Shown: positions 41,202 to 49,905 of the stretch, one piece after another
How the letters are laid out: each line of letters starts with the position of its first letter
Position numbering within the stretch: position 1 is the stretch's first letter
NCBI GenBank assembly: GCA_031551775.1
Contig: JAVBND010000022.1
Coordinates: 1 to 64,000 of the forward strand
Direction: 5' to 3'
From: Anaerozeibacter sp031551775
GTDB lineage: Bacteria > Bacillota > Clostridia > Christensenellales > Aristaeellaceae
DNA: 64,000 nucleotides
The notes under the pieces: model-generated
Database searches by the model: none
Told to the model about the DNA's origin: nothing
What the model saw: the letters and a program-made list of their open reading frames with translations, nothing else
Translations under genes and position numbers: made by a program

Positions 41202-42449
41202 TTATATCTCCCCCTCCCGAACCTGCCGTGCTGCCCGCTCTCCCGCCAAAGCACCGGTCGCAAACGCGATCTGCAGGTTGAACCCGCCCGTGAGCGCGTC
41301 AACGTCCAATACTTCTCCCGCAAAATACAATCCCTTGACCGCCTTTGACTCCATGGTCGAAGCGTTTACCGATTTGACGTCAATGCCTCCGCGCGTAACC
41401 ACCGCTTCGAGGTACCCGCGAAGGTTCCTGACCGTGAGCGGCACCGCCTTTAAACGTTTGACAAGCGCCATGCGCTCAGCGCCCGTGACGCTGTTGGCCG
41501 CCCGGCCCGGGTTCATACCGGCCATTTCAAGCAGCGCCAGCGCCAGGTTGTGCGGCGCAAGGCCGTCCATCACCGTGATCAACTGCTTGCGGCCCATGGC
41601 GGTCAAGTCGCGCACCAGGCGCGCGTCCAGTGTCGCCTCATCGAGCGCGGGCTTCAAATCAATCGTCACTTGCTGCCCCGCGCACTCGTCGGGCAGCGCG
41701 CTCGACAGCGACAGCGCCAGCGGGCCGGAAATGCCAAAGTGCGTGAAAAGCAGCTCGCCCATTTCGTGAAACAGTTTCTTCTTGCCCTGCTTCGCCGTGA
41801 GGGTGACGTTTTTAAGCGTCAGCCCCGATAGCTTTCCCGGCCAATCCTCCACCGTGTCAATCGGCACAAGCGTCGGCCGCGTTTTTGTCACGGCCAACCC
41901 CGCGTCCTGCGCGAACCGGTATCCGTCGCCGGTCGAACCGGTCGAAGGATAGCTCAGTCCTCCCGTCGCCACGATCACAGCCTTCGCGCGAAGTTCTTCG
42001 CCCGACTCGAGCCGGGCGCCCCTTGCCTCACCGCCTTCGATCAGCACGCGCTTGACCCGCGCACTGAACTTCACCTGAACACGGAGCCGCCGTAGCTCCG
42101 ATTCGAGGCAGCGCGTCACGTCACTCGCGTGGTCGCTGACCGGAAACACGCGTCCGCCCCGCTCAACCTTGAGCGGCGTACCCAGGCTTTCGATCATCTC
42201 CATGAGGTCGGCGGAGGAAAGGTGGCTGAGCGCGGCATACATGAAGCGCGGATTCCTCACGATGTTCTTCATGAACGCCTCGCCCGTTGCCGCGTTGGTT
42301 ACATTGCAGCGGCCCTTGCCGGTGATGTAAATTTTCTTGCCCAGTTTTTCGCCCCGCTCGACCAGTGCCACGCGCGCGCCCGCGCGCGCGGCAAACAGCG
42401 CGGCCATCATGCCTGCCGCGCCGCCTCCGATCACCAATACGTCGATCAT
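41202..42449 (-). CDS. NAD(P)/FAD-dependent oxidoreductase, HI0933/YhiN family
   Basis: This 415-aa flavoprotein has an N-terminal FAD site (VLVIGGGAAGMMAALFAARAG, ALVERGEKLGKK), family signature ITGKGRCNVTNA, and a C-terminal FAD segment (VKGLYFAGEVLDVDALTGGFNLQIAFATG). The physiological reaction is not established. The start at 42449 overlaps the RpiR gene by 4 bp. Confidence 0.88.
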   Translation of the reverse strand: MIDVLVIGGGAAGMMAALFAARAGARVALVERGEKLGKKIYITGKGRCNVTNAATGEAFMKNIVRNPRFMYAALSHLSSADLMEMIESLGTPLKVERGGRVFPVSDHASDVTRCLESELRRLRVQVKFSARVKRVLIEGGEARGARLESGEELRAKAVIVATGGLSYPSTGSTGDGYRFAQDAGLAVTKTRPTLVPIDTVEDWPGKLSGLTLKNVTLTAKQGKKKLFHEMGELLFTHFGISGPLALSLSSALPDECAGQQVTIDLKPALDEATLDARLVRDLTAMGRKQLITVMDGLAPHNLALALLEMAGMNPGRAANSVTGAERMALVKRLKAVPLTVRNLRGYLEAVVTRGGIDVKSVNASTMESKAVKGLYFAGEVLDVDALTGGFNLQIAFATGALAGERAARQVREGEI

Positions 42450-43312
42450 GTCTGGCTCTTCCCCAGGTACACGTCGTATTCCGCCCACACGCCCTCCATC
42501 TGCTCAAAGTAATCGTTGACTTCCTGGCGGCGCCTCTGGCCAACCGCCACGATCAGCGCGTTGATCAGCGAGAGCGGCGCGGCCAGTGAATCGACGAAGG
42601 ATGCCATGTCGCTCTTGGCGGTCAGGCACAAATCCGCCGCCGCGTGCAGTGGCGAAAGCGGCCCGTCGGTCACCGCGATGAGGGAAGCGCCGCGCCCGCG
42701 CGCAAAGCGCATCGCTTCAATTGTGCGGCTGGTATAGCGCGGGAAGGAGATTCCGATCAGCAAATCCCCTTCGCCTATGCGCGAAATTTGCTCAAATATA
42801 TCGGAAATGCCCGAGGTGACCAGCGTCACAGAGGGAAAGATGAAGTTCAAATAATGGGCCATGAACTGCGCCAACGGCGCGCTCGCGCGAAGGCCCAGTA
42901 CGTAGATGTGCCTTGCCGCCAAGACCAGGTCGATCGCGTTTTCAAAGGCGGTCAAATCCAGTTCGTCGAGCGTGGCGCGGATGTTTTGGATATCCGCCTT
43001 GAGCACGCGGCTGAGCATCTGCGTATGGTCCATGTCGCTGGTCATCTCAAAACGCTGCGACGCGGTCAACCGATGCCGGATCAGTTCTTGCAGCGCCTTT
43101 TGCAACTGCGGGTAACCCTCATAACCCAGCGCCGCCGCAAAGCGAACCACGGTCGATTCGCTGACGCCCACATATTCGCCCAAGCGCGACGCCGTCATGA
43201 ACGCCGCCTTGTCGTAATGCGTGACAATACACTCCGCGATCCGGCGGTGACTCTTGGACAGTTTCTTTCCACTGTGATTGAGTCGCTGGATCAACTCCTG
43301 TGCATTCTCCAC
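42446..43312 (-). CDS. MurR/RpiR family transcriptional regulator
   Basis: The protein is 288 aa. An N-terminal HTH (about 1-75: LSKSHRRIAECI, MTASRLGEYVGVSESTVVRFAAALGYEGYPQLQ) is followed by a SIS sugar-phosphate-binding domain (about 115-250: IYVLGLRASAPLAQFMAHYL, LIGISFPRYTSRTIEAM). The start is a GTG at 43312, set by GGAGGTG 6 bases upstream. The ATG at 43333 has no SD. It heads the operon with the flavoprotein and HutP-like genes. The regulated sugar pathway is not evident; the sorbose/sorbitol genes nearby are a possibility. Confidence 0.88.
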   Translation of the reverse strand: MENAQELIQRLNHSGKKLSKSHRRIAECIVTHYDKAAFMTASRLGEYVGVSESTVVRFAAALGYEGYPQLQKALQELIRHRLTASQRFEMTSDMDHTQMLSRVLKADIQNIRATLDELDLTAFENAIDLVLAARHIYVLGLRASAPLAQFMAHYLNFIFPSVTLVTSGISDIFEQISRIGEGDLLIGISFPRYTSRTIEAMRFARGRGASLIAVTDGPLSPLHAAADLCLTAKSDMASFVDSLAAPLSLINALIVAVGQRRRQEVNDYFEQMEGVWAEYDVYLGKSQT

Positions 43313-43346
43313 GCGCAGCACCTCCAAACGCATAGTCTTGATGAAT

Positions 43347-43375
43347 ATTGTATCCCAAAACGGTGTTTTTTGCAA
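43347..43375 (-). promoter_or_regulatory. Promoter of the RpiR operon
   Basis: Minus strand: TTGCAA, 17-base spacer, TACAAT, 35 bp upstream of the GTG start. Confidence 0.65.
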
Positions 43376-43387
43376 GTGCGGAGTTCC

Positions 43388-43447
43388 ATTCTACCAAAAT
43401 ACAGCGCAATAGTGGCTTCAGACGCGCTATTTTCATGGAGAATTGCA
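43388..43447. promoter_or_regulatory. Imperfect inverted repeat between rpiR-like and cmk genes
   Basis: ATTCTACCAAAATA and TATTTTCATGGAGAAT form long imperfect arms, and AATAG/CTATT form inner arms, centred between the divergent promoters. It is a candidate operator for the RpiR-type regulator. Confidence 0.35.
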
Positions 43448-43450
43448 TTT

Positions 43451-43479
43451 TTGATTATTTCGCGCACTTGTGGTATACT
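43451..43479 (+). promoter_or_regulatory. Promoter of cmk
   Basis: TTGATT (43451-43456), 17-base spacer, TATACT (43474-43479). Transcription would begin near 43486, which rules out starts upstream of that point. Confidence 0.6.
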
Positions 43480-43505
43480 ATTTGTTCGGATGGGATGTGA
43501 ATCAA

Positions 43506-44192
43506 TTGGATAGGCATTTTACGATAGCGATTGACGGGCCGTCGGGCGCGGGCAAATCGACCATAGCGCGCGCCATTGCCGAAAAAACCGGGGCGATGTA
43601 CCTGGATACGGGCGCCATGTACCGCGCGGTCGGGCTGTGGCTAATGCATAACGGCATAGACCCGCATGACGAAAAAGCCGTCGCGGGCGCGGTTCACCGC
43701 GCAAGCGTCGATGTGCGCCACGAAAACGGCAGCCAACGGGTATACCTGGACGGCGCGGATGTCTCCGAGGCCATTCGCGCGCCGCAGGTCTCCTCGGCGG
43801 CGTCCGCTTCCTCCGCCGTGCCCGCCGTGCGCGAGCGCCTGGTCGCCATGCAGCGCCAGATCGCAAGCGGCAAAAACGTGGTCATGGACGGGCGCGACAT
43901 CGGTACCAAGGTGTTGCCGGACGCGACGCTTAAGATTTTTCTCGTGGCGACGCCCGAAGAGCGCGCGCTTCGAAGGTACCGGGAAATGTGCGAAAAAGGC
44001 ATGGCGTGTACCTATGAAGAGGTGCTCAGCGCCATGTGCGCTCGCGATCATGACGACTCCACGCGCGCCGCTTCCCCGCTCAAAAAAGCCGATGACGCGG
44101 TTGAGGTGGATTCAAGCGCGCTCACGCTTGAAGAAACCGTTTCACGCGCGCTTTCACTGCTCGAGGCTCGGCTCGGAGGCCAAAACGCATGA
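43506..44192 (+). CDS. cmk: (d)CMP kinase
   Basis: This 228-aa protein phosphorylates CMP and dCMP. P-loop: IDGPSGAGKSTIARAIA. CMP-binding region: YLDTGAMYRAV, and VVMDGRDIGTKVLPDATLKIFL with the family GRDIGT motif. The LID segment is near ARDHDDSTRAASPLKKADDAV. The start is a TTG at 43506 with GGATGTGA 5 bases upstream. GTG 43497 is another option. The stop overlaps plsC. The order cmk-plsC-ispH/rpsA is a common clostridial arrangement. Confidence 0.93.
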   Translation: MDRHFTIAIDGPSGAGKSTIARAIAEKTGAMYLDTGAMYRAVGLWLMHNGIDPHDEKAVAGAVHRASVDVRHENGSQRVYLDGADVSEAIRAPQVSSAASASSAVPAVRERLVAMQRQIASGKNVVMDGRDIGTKVLPDATLKIFLVATPEERALRRYREMCEKGMACTYEEVLSAMCARDHDDSTRAASPLKKADDAVEVDSSALTLEETVSRALSLLEARLGGQNA

Positions 44193-44776
44193 TGGGCGAA
44201 ACGGCGTTTGCCTTTGTTCGCGCAGTGGTGCGCTGCTTCATGCGCGTTTTTTTGCCCTTTGAAGCCGCGGGCGCGGAATATGTGCCGGACGAGGGCGCGG
44301 TGATCCTTTGCGCCAACCACGAGTCATTGTCCGATCCCATCGCCCTGATCTGCTCCACCCGGCGCTGGGTGCGTTACATGGGCAAGAAGGAGCTCTTTGG
44401 CGTTTGGGGCCTGGGCGCGCTGCTGAGGGGCCTGGGCGCATTTCCCGTCGATCGGGGCCAAAACGACCTGGGCGCGGTGCGCACGTCGCTTGCCATATTG
44501 AAAGAAGGCGGGGCGCTTGGCATCTTCCCGCAGGGGCGCAGGGCGTACAAGGGCGCCGAGGACTTTCACAGCGGCGTTTCGCTGATCGCGCTTCGCTCGC
44601 GCGCCCCGGTGATTCCGGTCTTCATTTCGGGGCGGGCGCGCCTGTTTCGCAAGGTACGCCTGACCTTTGGCCCACCCGTCGATTTGGGGGATTTCGCGGG
44701 ACACATGGACAGCCATGCGCTCACAAGCGCCACCGAGCGCATCAAGCGCGCGATCTATTCGCTGGGCAAAAGCTGA
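44189..44776 (+). CDS. plsC: 1-acyl-sn-glycerol-3-phosphate acyltransferase PlsC
   Basis: This 195-aa acyltransferase has the HX4D motif in CANHESLSDPIAL, the second block in LGAFPVDRGQNDLGA, block III in GIFPQGRRA and block IV in APVIPVFISG. It makes phosphatidic acid. A short N-terminal hydrophobic stretch suits membrane association. The ATG overlaps the cmk stop. Confidence 0.92.
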   Translation: MMGETAFAFVRAVVRCFMRVFLPFEAAGAEYVPDEGAVILCANHESLSDPIALICSTRRWVRYMGKKELFGVWGLGALLRGLGAFPVDRGQNDLGAVRTSLAILKEGGALGIFPQGRRAYKGAEDFHSGVSLIALRSRAPVIPVFISGRARLFRKVRLTFGPPVDLGDFAGHMDSHALTSATERIKRAIYSLGKS

Positions 44777-44858
44777 TTTGAAGGCTTAATCCGGCATTGC
44801 ACCAAAGTTGATCCAACTGTAAAATTTCCGCGCCAATCGAAAGAGGGCAGGAAATCAA

Positions 44859-47006
44859 GTGCCGATCGCGAAAATATTTGGGAAGTCGAAAAATCGAAAT
44901 CAGGAAGGCCCGATTGCAAAAATGCAGCTACGCATCGCCAAAAGCGCCGGATTTTGCTTCGGCGTGAAGCGCGCGGTTGAGATGGCCGAGCGCCTGGCCG
45001 ATGAGCGAGTGAACGCGGTTACGCTTGGTCCCCTGATCCACAATCCGCGCTTTGTCGGGGAACTGAAGGAGCGCGGCGTTGGGCCGATCGACAAGATTTC
45101 AGATATTCCTAACGGCTGCCACGTGGTCATTCGCTGCCATGGCGTAGGTCGGGAGACCATGGAAGCGCTCACGGCGCGCGGCCTGACCGTGGTTGACGCG
45201 ACTTGCCCCTTTGTCAAACGCATCCACGAGATGGCGGGACATGCGGCGCAAGCGGGCATTCCCGTGATCGTGGTGGGCGACAGGCATCACCCCGAGGTCG
45301 AGGGTATCCTTGGCTGGGCGGGAACCTTGGGGCTGGCAGCGCTGACCGATGAGGAGATTGACGCCTTGCCCGAGATGACGCGCGCGCTCGTAGTCTCTCA
45401 AACCACCTTGCCCAAATCGCGTTATGAAGAGGTCGCCGCGCGCATCAAGACCCGCGTCCCGGACGCGGACATCCGTTTTACCATTTGCCCCGCCACCGAA
45501 GAGCGGCAGGCGGAGGCTCTCAATATCGCGGCCGGCGCCGATGTGATGCTGGTCGTCGGCGGGAAGAACAGCGCCAACTCGAAGAAACTCTTCGAGCTAT
45601 GCCGGGCGGTCTGTCCCCGGACGTATTTTATCGAAACCGTGCTGGAACTGGATGCCATCCCGTTTTCCGCGCGTGATCGAATAGGGATGACAGCCGGTGC
45701 ATCCACGCCGGTTTGTACGTTTAAGGAGGTTGTGACACGAATGAGCGACATCGAGAGACAGGAACAGGTCGAACTTACAAGCGAGCCCGCCGCGCCCGCC
45801 CCGGAACCGGTTCAGCCCAGCGCAGAACTAAGCCCTGAAGACGACTTCATGGCGAGCGTCGATAAGACGCTGGTTCAGTTGCGCCCGGGCCAGACTGTGA
45901 CCGGCACGGTACTGCAGATCACGGACGACGAAGTGTGCGTGAACGTGGGCTACAAAATGGATGGCCTAATCAAGAAGGCCGACCTCTCCTCGACCGATGT
46001 CAAGGTTGGCGACGAGATAGAGGTTGAAGTGGTTAAGGTCAACGACGGCGATGGCAACGTGCTGCTTTCCCAGCGCAACATCGTCAACAAAAAGAGCTGG
46101 GACGATATCGTCGCCAAGTTCGAAGCGAACGAATTCGTCGATGGCGTTGGCAAGGAGGCCGTCAAGGGCGGCCTGATCGCGACTGTCCTCGGCGTTCGCA
46201 CCTTCATCCCCGCCTCGCAACTCTCCCAACACTACGTTGAGAAGATCTCCGATTTTGTCGGCCAGGATATGAAGCTTAAGATCATTGAGGTCGATAAGGC
46301 GAAAAAGCGCATTGTCGCGTCGCGCAAAGCGGTGCTCGTGGCGGAAGAAGCCGAGAAGAAGAAGGCGGTTTGGGGAACGCTCGAAGTGGGCCAGGTCATC
46401 AACGGCATCGTGCGCCGCCTGACCGATTTTGGCGCGTTTGTCGATATCGGCGGCGTGGACGGCCTGGTGCATGTCACTGATCTGTGCTGGCACCGCGTCA
46501 AGCATCCGAGCGAAGTGGTCTGCGTCAAGCAGGAAATCCCGGTCAAGATCCTGAGCCTTGATCCTGAGAAGGAGCGCATTTCGCTTTCCTACAAGCAGAC
46601 CCAGGCTAGGCCATGGGACGTCGCGGGCGAGAAGTACACCGTGGGCAGCGTTGTCGAAGGCAAGGTTGTGCGCATTACCACGTTTGGCGCGTTTGTCGAG
46701 CTTGAGCCCGGCCTTGACGGCTTGGTCCACATCTCGCAGTGCGCCCTGACCCGCATCGCGAAGGTCGAAGACGCGGTCAACGTGGGCGACATCGTCCGCG
46801 TCAAGATCCTCGACGTCAACACCGAAGCGCGCCGCATCTCCCTGTCCATCCGCGCCGTCCTCGAAGACGAGGCGCTCGACGGGCTGAGTGAAGTGAACGA
46901 CATCGCCGATTCCTTTGCCATCGCGGGCGACGAAGGCGCTGAAGACGCGCAAGCCCCCGAGGTTGTGGAAGTAGCCGAAGCGGTGGAGGAAACCCCCGCC
47001 GAATAA
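44859..47006 (+). CDS. ispH-rpsA: IspH (HMBPP reductase) fused to ribosomal protein S1
   Basis: The protein is 715 aa. Residues about 22-300 are IspH: three Fe-S cysteines in AGFCFGVKRAV, VDATCPFVKR and TICPATEERQ, plus VGGKNSANSKKL. It makes IPP and DMAPP by the MEP route. Residues about 335-690 hold four S1 RNA-binding domains (GQTVTGTVLQI, GLIATVLGVRTFIPAS, GQVINGIVRRLTDFGAFVDI, GSVVEGKVVRITTFGAFVEL). An acidic Glu/Ala-rich tail ends the protein. The fusion is known in many Clostridia. The GTG start has AGGA spaced 6. ATG 44922 would also keep all domains. Confidence 0.93.
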   Translation: MPIAKIFGKSKNRNQEGPIAKMQLRIAKSAGFCFGVKRAVEMAERLADERVNAVTLGPLIHNPRFVGELKERGVGPIDKISDIPNGCHVVIRCHGVGRETMEALTARGLTVVDATCPFVKRIHEMAGHAAQAGIPVIVVGDRHHPEVEGILGWAGTLGLAALTDEEIDALPEMTRALVVSQTTLPKSRYEEVAARIKTRVPDADIRFTICPATEERQAEALNIAAGADVMLVVGGKNSANSKKLFELCRAVCPRTYFIETVLELDAIPFSARDRIGMTAGASTPVCTFKEVVTRMSDIERQEQVELTSEPAAPAPEPVQPSAELSPEDDFMASVDKTLVQLRPGQTVTGTVLQITDDEVCVNVGYKMDGLIKKADLSSTDVKVGDEIEVEVVKVNDGDGNVLLSQRNIVNKKSWDDIVAKFEANEFVDGVGKEAVKGGLIATVLGVRTFIPASQLSQHYVEKISDFVGQDMKLKIIEVDKAKKRIVASRKAVLVAEEAEKKKAVWGTLEVGQVINGIVRRLTDFGAFVDIGGVDGLVHVTDLCWHRVKHPSEVVCVKQEIPVKILSLDPEKERISLSYKQTQARPWDVAGEKYTVGSVVEGKVVRITTFGAFVELEPGLDGLVHISQCALTRIAKVEDAVNVGDIVRVKILDVNTEARRISLSIRAVLEDEALDGLSEVNDIADSFAIAGDEGAEDAQAPEVVEVAEAVEETPAE

Positions 47007-47047
47007 TTGAGCCATTCGCGGCTGCCGCCGCTTTTGGTCATGGAAGA

Positions 47048-47082
47048 AGCGACCGTCCTAAACAGGCGGTTGCTTTGTTTTT
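47048..47082 (+). terminator. Intrinsic terminator after ispH-rpsA
   Basis: AGCGACCGTCCT and AGGCGGTTGCT form a stem with a 4-base loop, followed by TTGTTTTT. Confidence 0.75.
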
Positions 47083-47156
47083 AAGGGGTGACGGCGCAAA
47101 TTCCCTGCGCGGCATTCAAACAAGGCGCGTAGCCCGATCCGCAGGCCGTCAGGGGC

Positions 47157-47185
47157 TTGACAACGAATGCCCGTTGTCCTATAAT
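47157..47185 (+). promoter_or_regulatory. Promoter of the leuS T-box transcript
   Basis: TTGACA (47157-47162), 17-base spacer, TATAAT (47180-47185). Transcription begins near 47192. Confidence 0.82.
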
Positions 47186-47191
47186 AAGTTG

Positions 47192-47406
47192 GTCGATGAT
47201 GGGGAATATTCATCTTGTCGCGGGCACAGAGAGCAGCCGGTTGGTGTAAGGCGGCGCCGCGCGGGGTCAAGCTCGCCCCGGAGCATCCTTGTTTACAAGG
47301 CGGTTGCCTCCGTTATTGGGCGTGAGTGGGCTTTCCCCGCGGGGAACGGCCAATGAGAGTGGTACCGCGCGCCTTGCGTCTCTTAGGAGTCGCAGGGCGT
47401 TTATTT
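47192..47406 (+). ncRNA. T-box riboswitch controlling leuS (leucine specifier)
   Basis: Stem I shows GATGA and GGAGCATC at the kink-turn, the AGAGAGC-type distal element (47228-47250) and GGTTGGTG apical loop. In the specifier loop, CAAG-CTC-G-CCCC places CTC (47272-47274) as the specifier codon, which reads Leu and agrees with the gene. The T-box sequence GTGGTACCGCG is at 47359-47369. The terminator stem CGCCTTGCG/CGCAGGGCG (47370-47399) with TTTATTTT follows. Uncharged tRNA-Leu should stabilise the antiterminator and switch leuS on. Confidence 0.88.
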
Positions 47407-47426
47407 TGGTTAAAGGAGCTAGTGTC

Positions 47427-49838
47427 ATGAGAGAGTTTCCCGCCTACAATCCAGCTGAAATAGAGCCCAAGTGGCAGGCGTATTGGGATGACCGGGGCAC
47501 GTTCAATGCCGAGGCGTCGCACGAAAAGCCCAAGTTCATGCCCCTGATCGAGTTCCCTTATCCGTCCGGCGCCGGGCTGCACGTGGGCCATCCGCGCTCG
47601 AATACCGCGATGGACATCATTGCGCGCAAGCGGCGCATGGAGGGCTTCAACGTGCTCTTCCCCATCGGCTACGACGCGTTTGGTCTGCCGACGGAAAACT
47701 ACGCCATCAAGAACCACATTCACCCGGCCGTGGTCACCAAGGAAAACATCGACCGCTTCCGCACGCAGCTCAAGCGCCTCGGCTTTTCCTTTGACTACAC
47801 GCGCGAGGTCAATACGACGGACCCCAAGTACTACAAGTGGACGCAGTTCATCTTCCTCAAGCTGTTCGAGCACGGCCTGGCCTACAAGAGTGAGATGCCC
47901 GTCAACTGGTGCGTGAACTGCAAATGCGGCCTGGCCAATGAAGAAGTGGTCGGCGGCGTTTGCGAGCGCTGCGGCGCAGACGTGGTGCGCAGGGTCAAGA
48001 GCCAGTGGATGCTCAGGATTACCGATTACGCGCAAAAGCTGCTCGACGGATTGGATGAAGTGGACTTTATCGAGAAGGTCAAGATCCAGCAAAAGAACTG
48101 GATCGGCCGCTCGGAGGGCGCCGAGGTCGATTTCACGTTGACCACCGGCGAGAAACTGCGCGTATACACCACGCGCCCCGACACGCTCTTCGGCGCGACC
48201 TACATGGTCATTTCGCCCGAGCATCCCCTGATCGAGGCGCACAAGGGCGAGCTTTTGAATTACCAAGCCGTGGCCGAATACCGCGACGTTGCCGCGCACA
48301 AGTCGGACTTTGAAAGAACCGAGCTCAACAAGGACAAGACCGGCATTGCGCTTGACGGCATCCGCGCGATCAACCCGGCAACCGGCTCCGAGATCCCGGT
48401 ATGGGTCAGCGATTACGTGCTCATGGGCTACGGCACCGGCGCGATCATGGCGGTTCCGGCGCATGACGAGCGCGACTGGGCGTTTGCCAAGAAATTCGGC
48501 CTTCCGATCGTGGAAGTCGTCGCGGGTGGAAACGTGGACGAAGCCGCCTACACCGACATCGAGCAGGGGACCTTGGTCAATTCCGGACTGATTGACGGCC
48601 TGTCCGTGCCCGAAGCCAAAAAGGCCATTATCGAATGGCTCACCGAGCGGGGTCTGGGCGAGACGAAGGTCAACTTCAAGCTGCGCGACTGGGTGTTCTC
48701 ACGCCAGCGCTACTGGGGCGAGCCCATCCCGCTCGTTCACTGTGACAACTGCGGCTGGGTTCCAGTACCCTACGAGCTTCTTCCCGTGGAACTGCCCGAA
48801 GTTGAGCGCTACGAGCCGACCGACGACGGCGAATCACCGCTGGCCGCGATCACCGATTGGGTGAGGACCACATGTCCCCATTGCGGCGCGCCCGCCCGGC
48901 GCGAGACCGACACCATGCCCCAGTGGGCCGGGTCGAGCTGGTACTTCCTGCGCTACATGGACCCGCACAACGACGAAGCGCTGGCGTCCAAGGAAGCGCT
49001 GGAATACTGGTCGCCGGTCGATTGGTACAACGGCGGCATGGAGCACACAACGCTGCACTTGCTCTACAGCCGCTTCTGGCACCGCTTCCTCTACGACATC
49101 GGACTGGTTCCGACCAAGGAACCCTACAGGAAGCGCACCTCGCACGGCATGATCCTGGGCTCAAACGGCGAGAAGATGTCGAAGTCCCGCGGAAACGTCG
49201 TCAACCCCGACGATGTCGTCGATGAACTGGGCGCGGACGCGTTTCGCCTGTACGAGATGTTCATGGGCGCGTTTGATCAGGCGATCCCGTGGTCAACCGA
49301 CGGTGCGCGCGGCTGCCGCCGCTTCCTCGACCGCGTGTGGCGGCTTCAGGAGATCATGACGGACGGCGAATCGGTTTCAAAGGAACTGGCCTACGACGTC
49401 AACGCCGCCATCAAGAAGGTAGGCGAGGACTACGAGCGCATGAAGTACAATACCGCCATCGCCGCGATGATGACGCTGGTCAACGCGATGTACGACAACA
49501 AGCAAGTGACCCGTGGCGAACTGAAGCTCTTGTGCCAGCTGCTCAACCCCGTCGCGCCCCACATCACCGAGGAAATCGCCCATCTGAACGGCTTTTCAGA
49601 GCTTGCGCGGCAGAGCTGGCCCGTGTGCGACGAACGTGCGCTCGTCAGGGAGACGGTCGAAGTCGCGGTTCAGGTAGGCGGCAAGGTGCGCGGCAGGCTC
49701 AGCATACCCGCGTCGCTTACGCGCGAGGACGCGGAAGATTACTTCGCCGCCGACGCCGATTTTCAGGCGCTGCTTGGCGGAAAGAGCGTCAAGAAGCTGG
49801 TCTTTGTGCCGGGGCGGCTGGTCAACGTGGTGGTATAA
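47427..49838 (+). CDS. leuS: Leucyl-tRNA synthetase
   Basis: This 803-aa class I synthetase is of normal bacterial length. The HIGH-type motif is in PSGAGLHVGHP, editing domain about 220-410 (TTRPDTLFGATYMV, GTGAIMAVPAHDERD), the KMSKS motif in GEKMSKSRGNVVNPDD, zinc-type Cys pairs in NWCVNCKCGL and TCPHCGAPA, and the anticodon and C-terminal domains at the end. The start at 47427 follows AAAGGAG. Earlier in-frame ATG codons lie inside the T-box RNA. Confidence 0.96.
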   Translation: MREFPAYNPAEIEPKWQAYWDDRGTFNAEASHEKPKFMPLIEFPYPSGAGLHVGHPRSNTAMDIIARKRRMEGFNVLFPIGYDAFGLPTENYAIKNHIHPAVVTKENIDRFRTQLKRLGFSFDYTREVNTTDPKYYKWTQFIFLKLFEHGLAYKSEMPVNWCVNCKCGLANEEVVGGVCERCGADVVRRVKSQWMLRITDYAQKLLDGLDEVDFIEKVKIQQKNWIGRSEGAEVDFTLTTGEKLRVYTTRPDTLFGATYMVISPEHPLIEAHKGELLNYQAVAEYRDVAAHKSDFERTELNKDKTGIALDGIRAINPATGSEIPVWVSDYVLMGYGTGAIMAVPAHDERDWAFAKKFGLPIVEVVAGGNVDEAAYTDIEQGTLVNSGLIDGLSVPEAKKAIIEWLTERGLGETKVNFKLRDWVFSRQRYWGEPIPLVHCDNCGWVPVPYELLPVELPEVERYEPTDDGESPLAAITDWVRTTCPHCGAPARRETDTMPQWAGSSWYFLRYMDPHNDEALASKEALEYWSPVDWYNGGMEHTTLHLLYSRFWHRFLYDIGLVPTKEPYRKRTSHGMILGSNGEKMSKSRGNVVNPDDVVDELGADAFRLYEMFMGAFDQAIPWSTDGARGCRRFLDRVWRLQEIMTDGESVSKELAYDVNAAIKKVGEDYERMKYNTAIAAMMTLVNAMYDNKQVTRGELKLLCQLLNPVAPHITEEIAHLNGFSELARQSWPVCDERALVRETVEVAVQVGGKVRGRLSIPASLTREDAEDYFAADADFQALLGGKSVKKLVFVPGRLVNVVV

Positions 49839-49905
49839 GTTTAAAACAAACGATGCCGGGCGGCGATTCAACCGATCGCCGCCCCGCGTCAAAATGGAGA
49901 CGGCT

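Noticed and set aside
44777..44858. Separate promoter or RNA element ahead of ispH-rpsA
   Set aside because: The 82-bp gap shows no convincing -10/-35 pair or structure; cotranscription with cmk-plsC is simpler.
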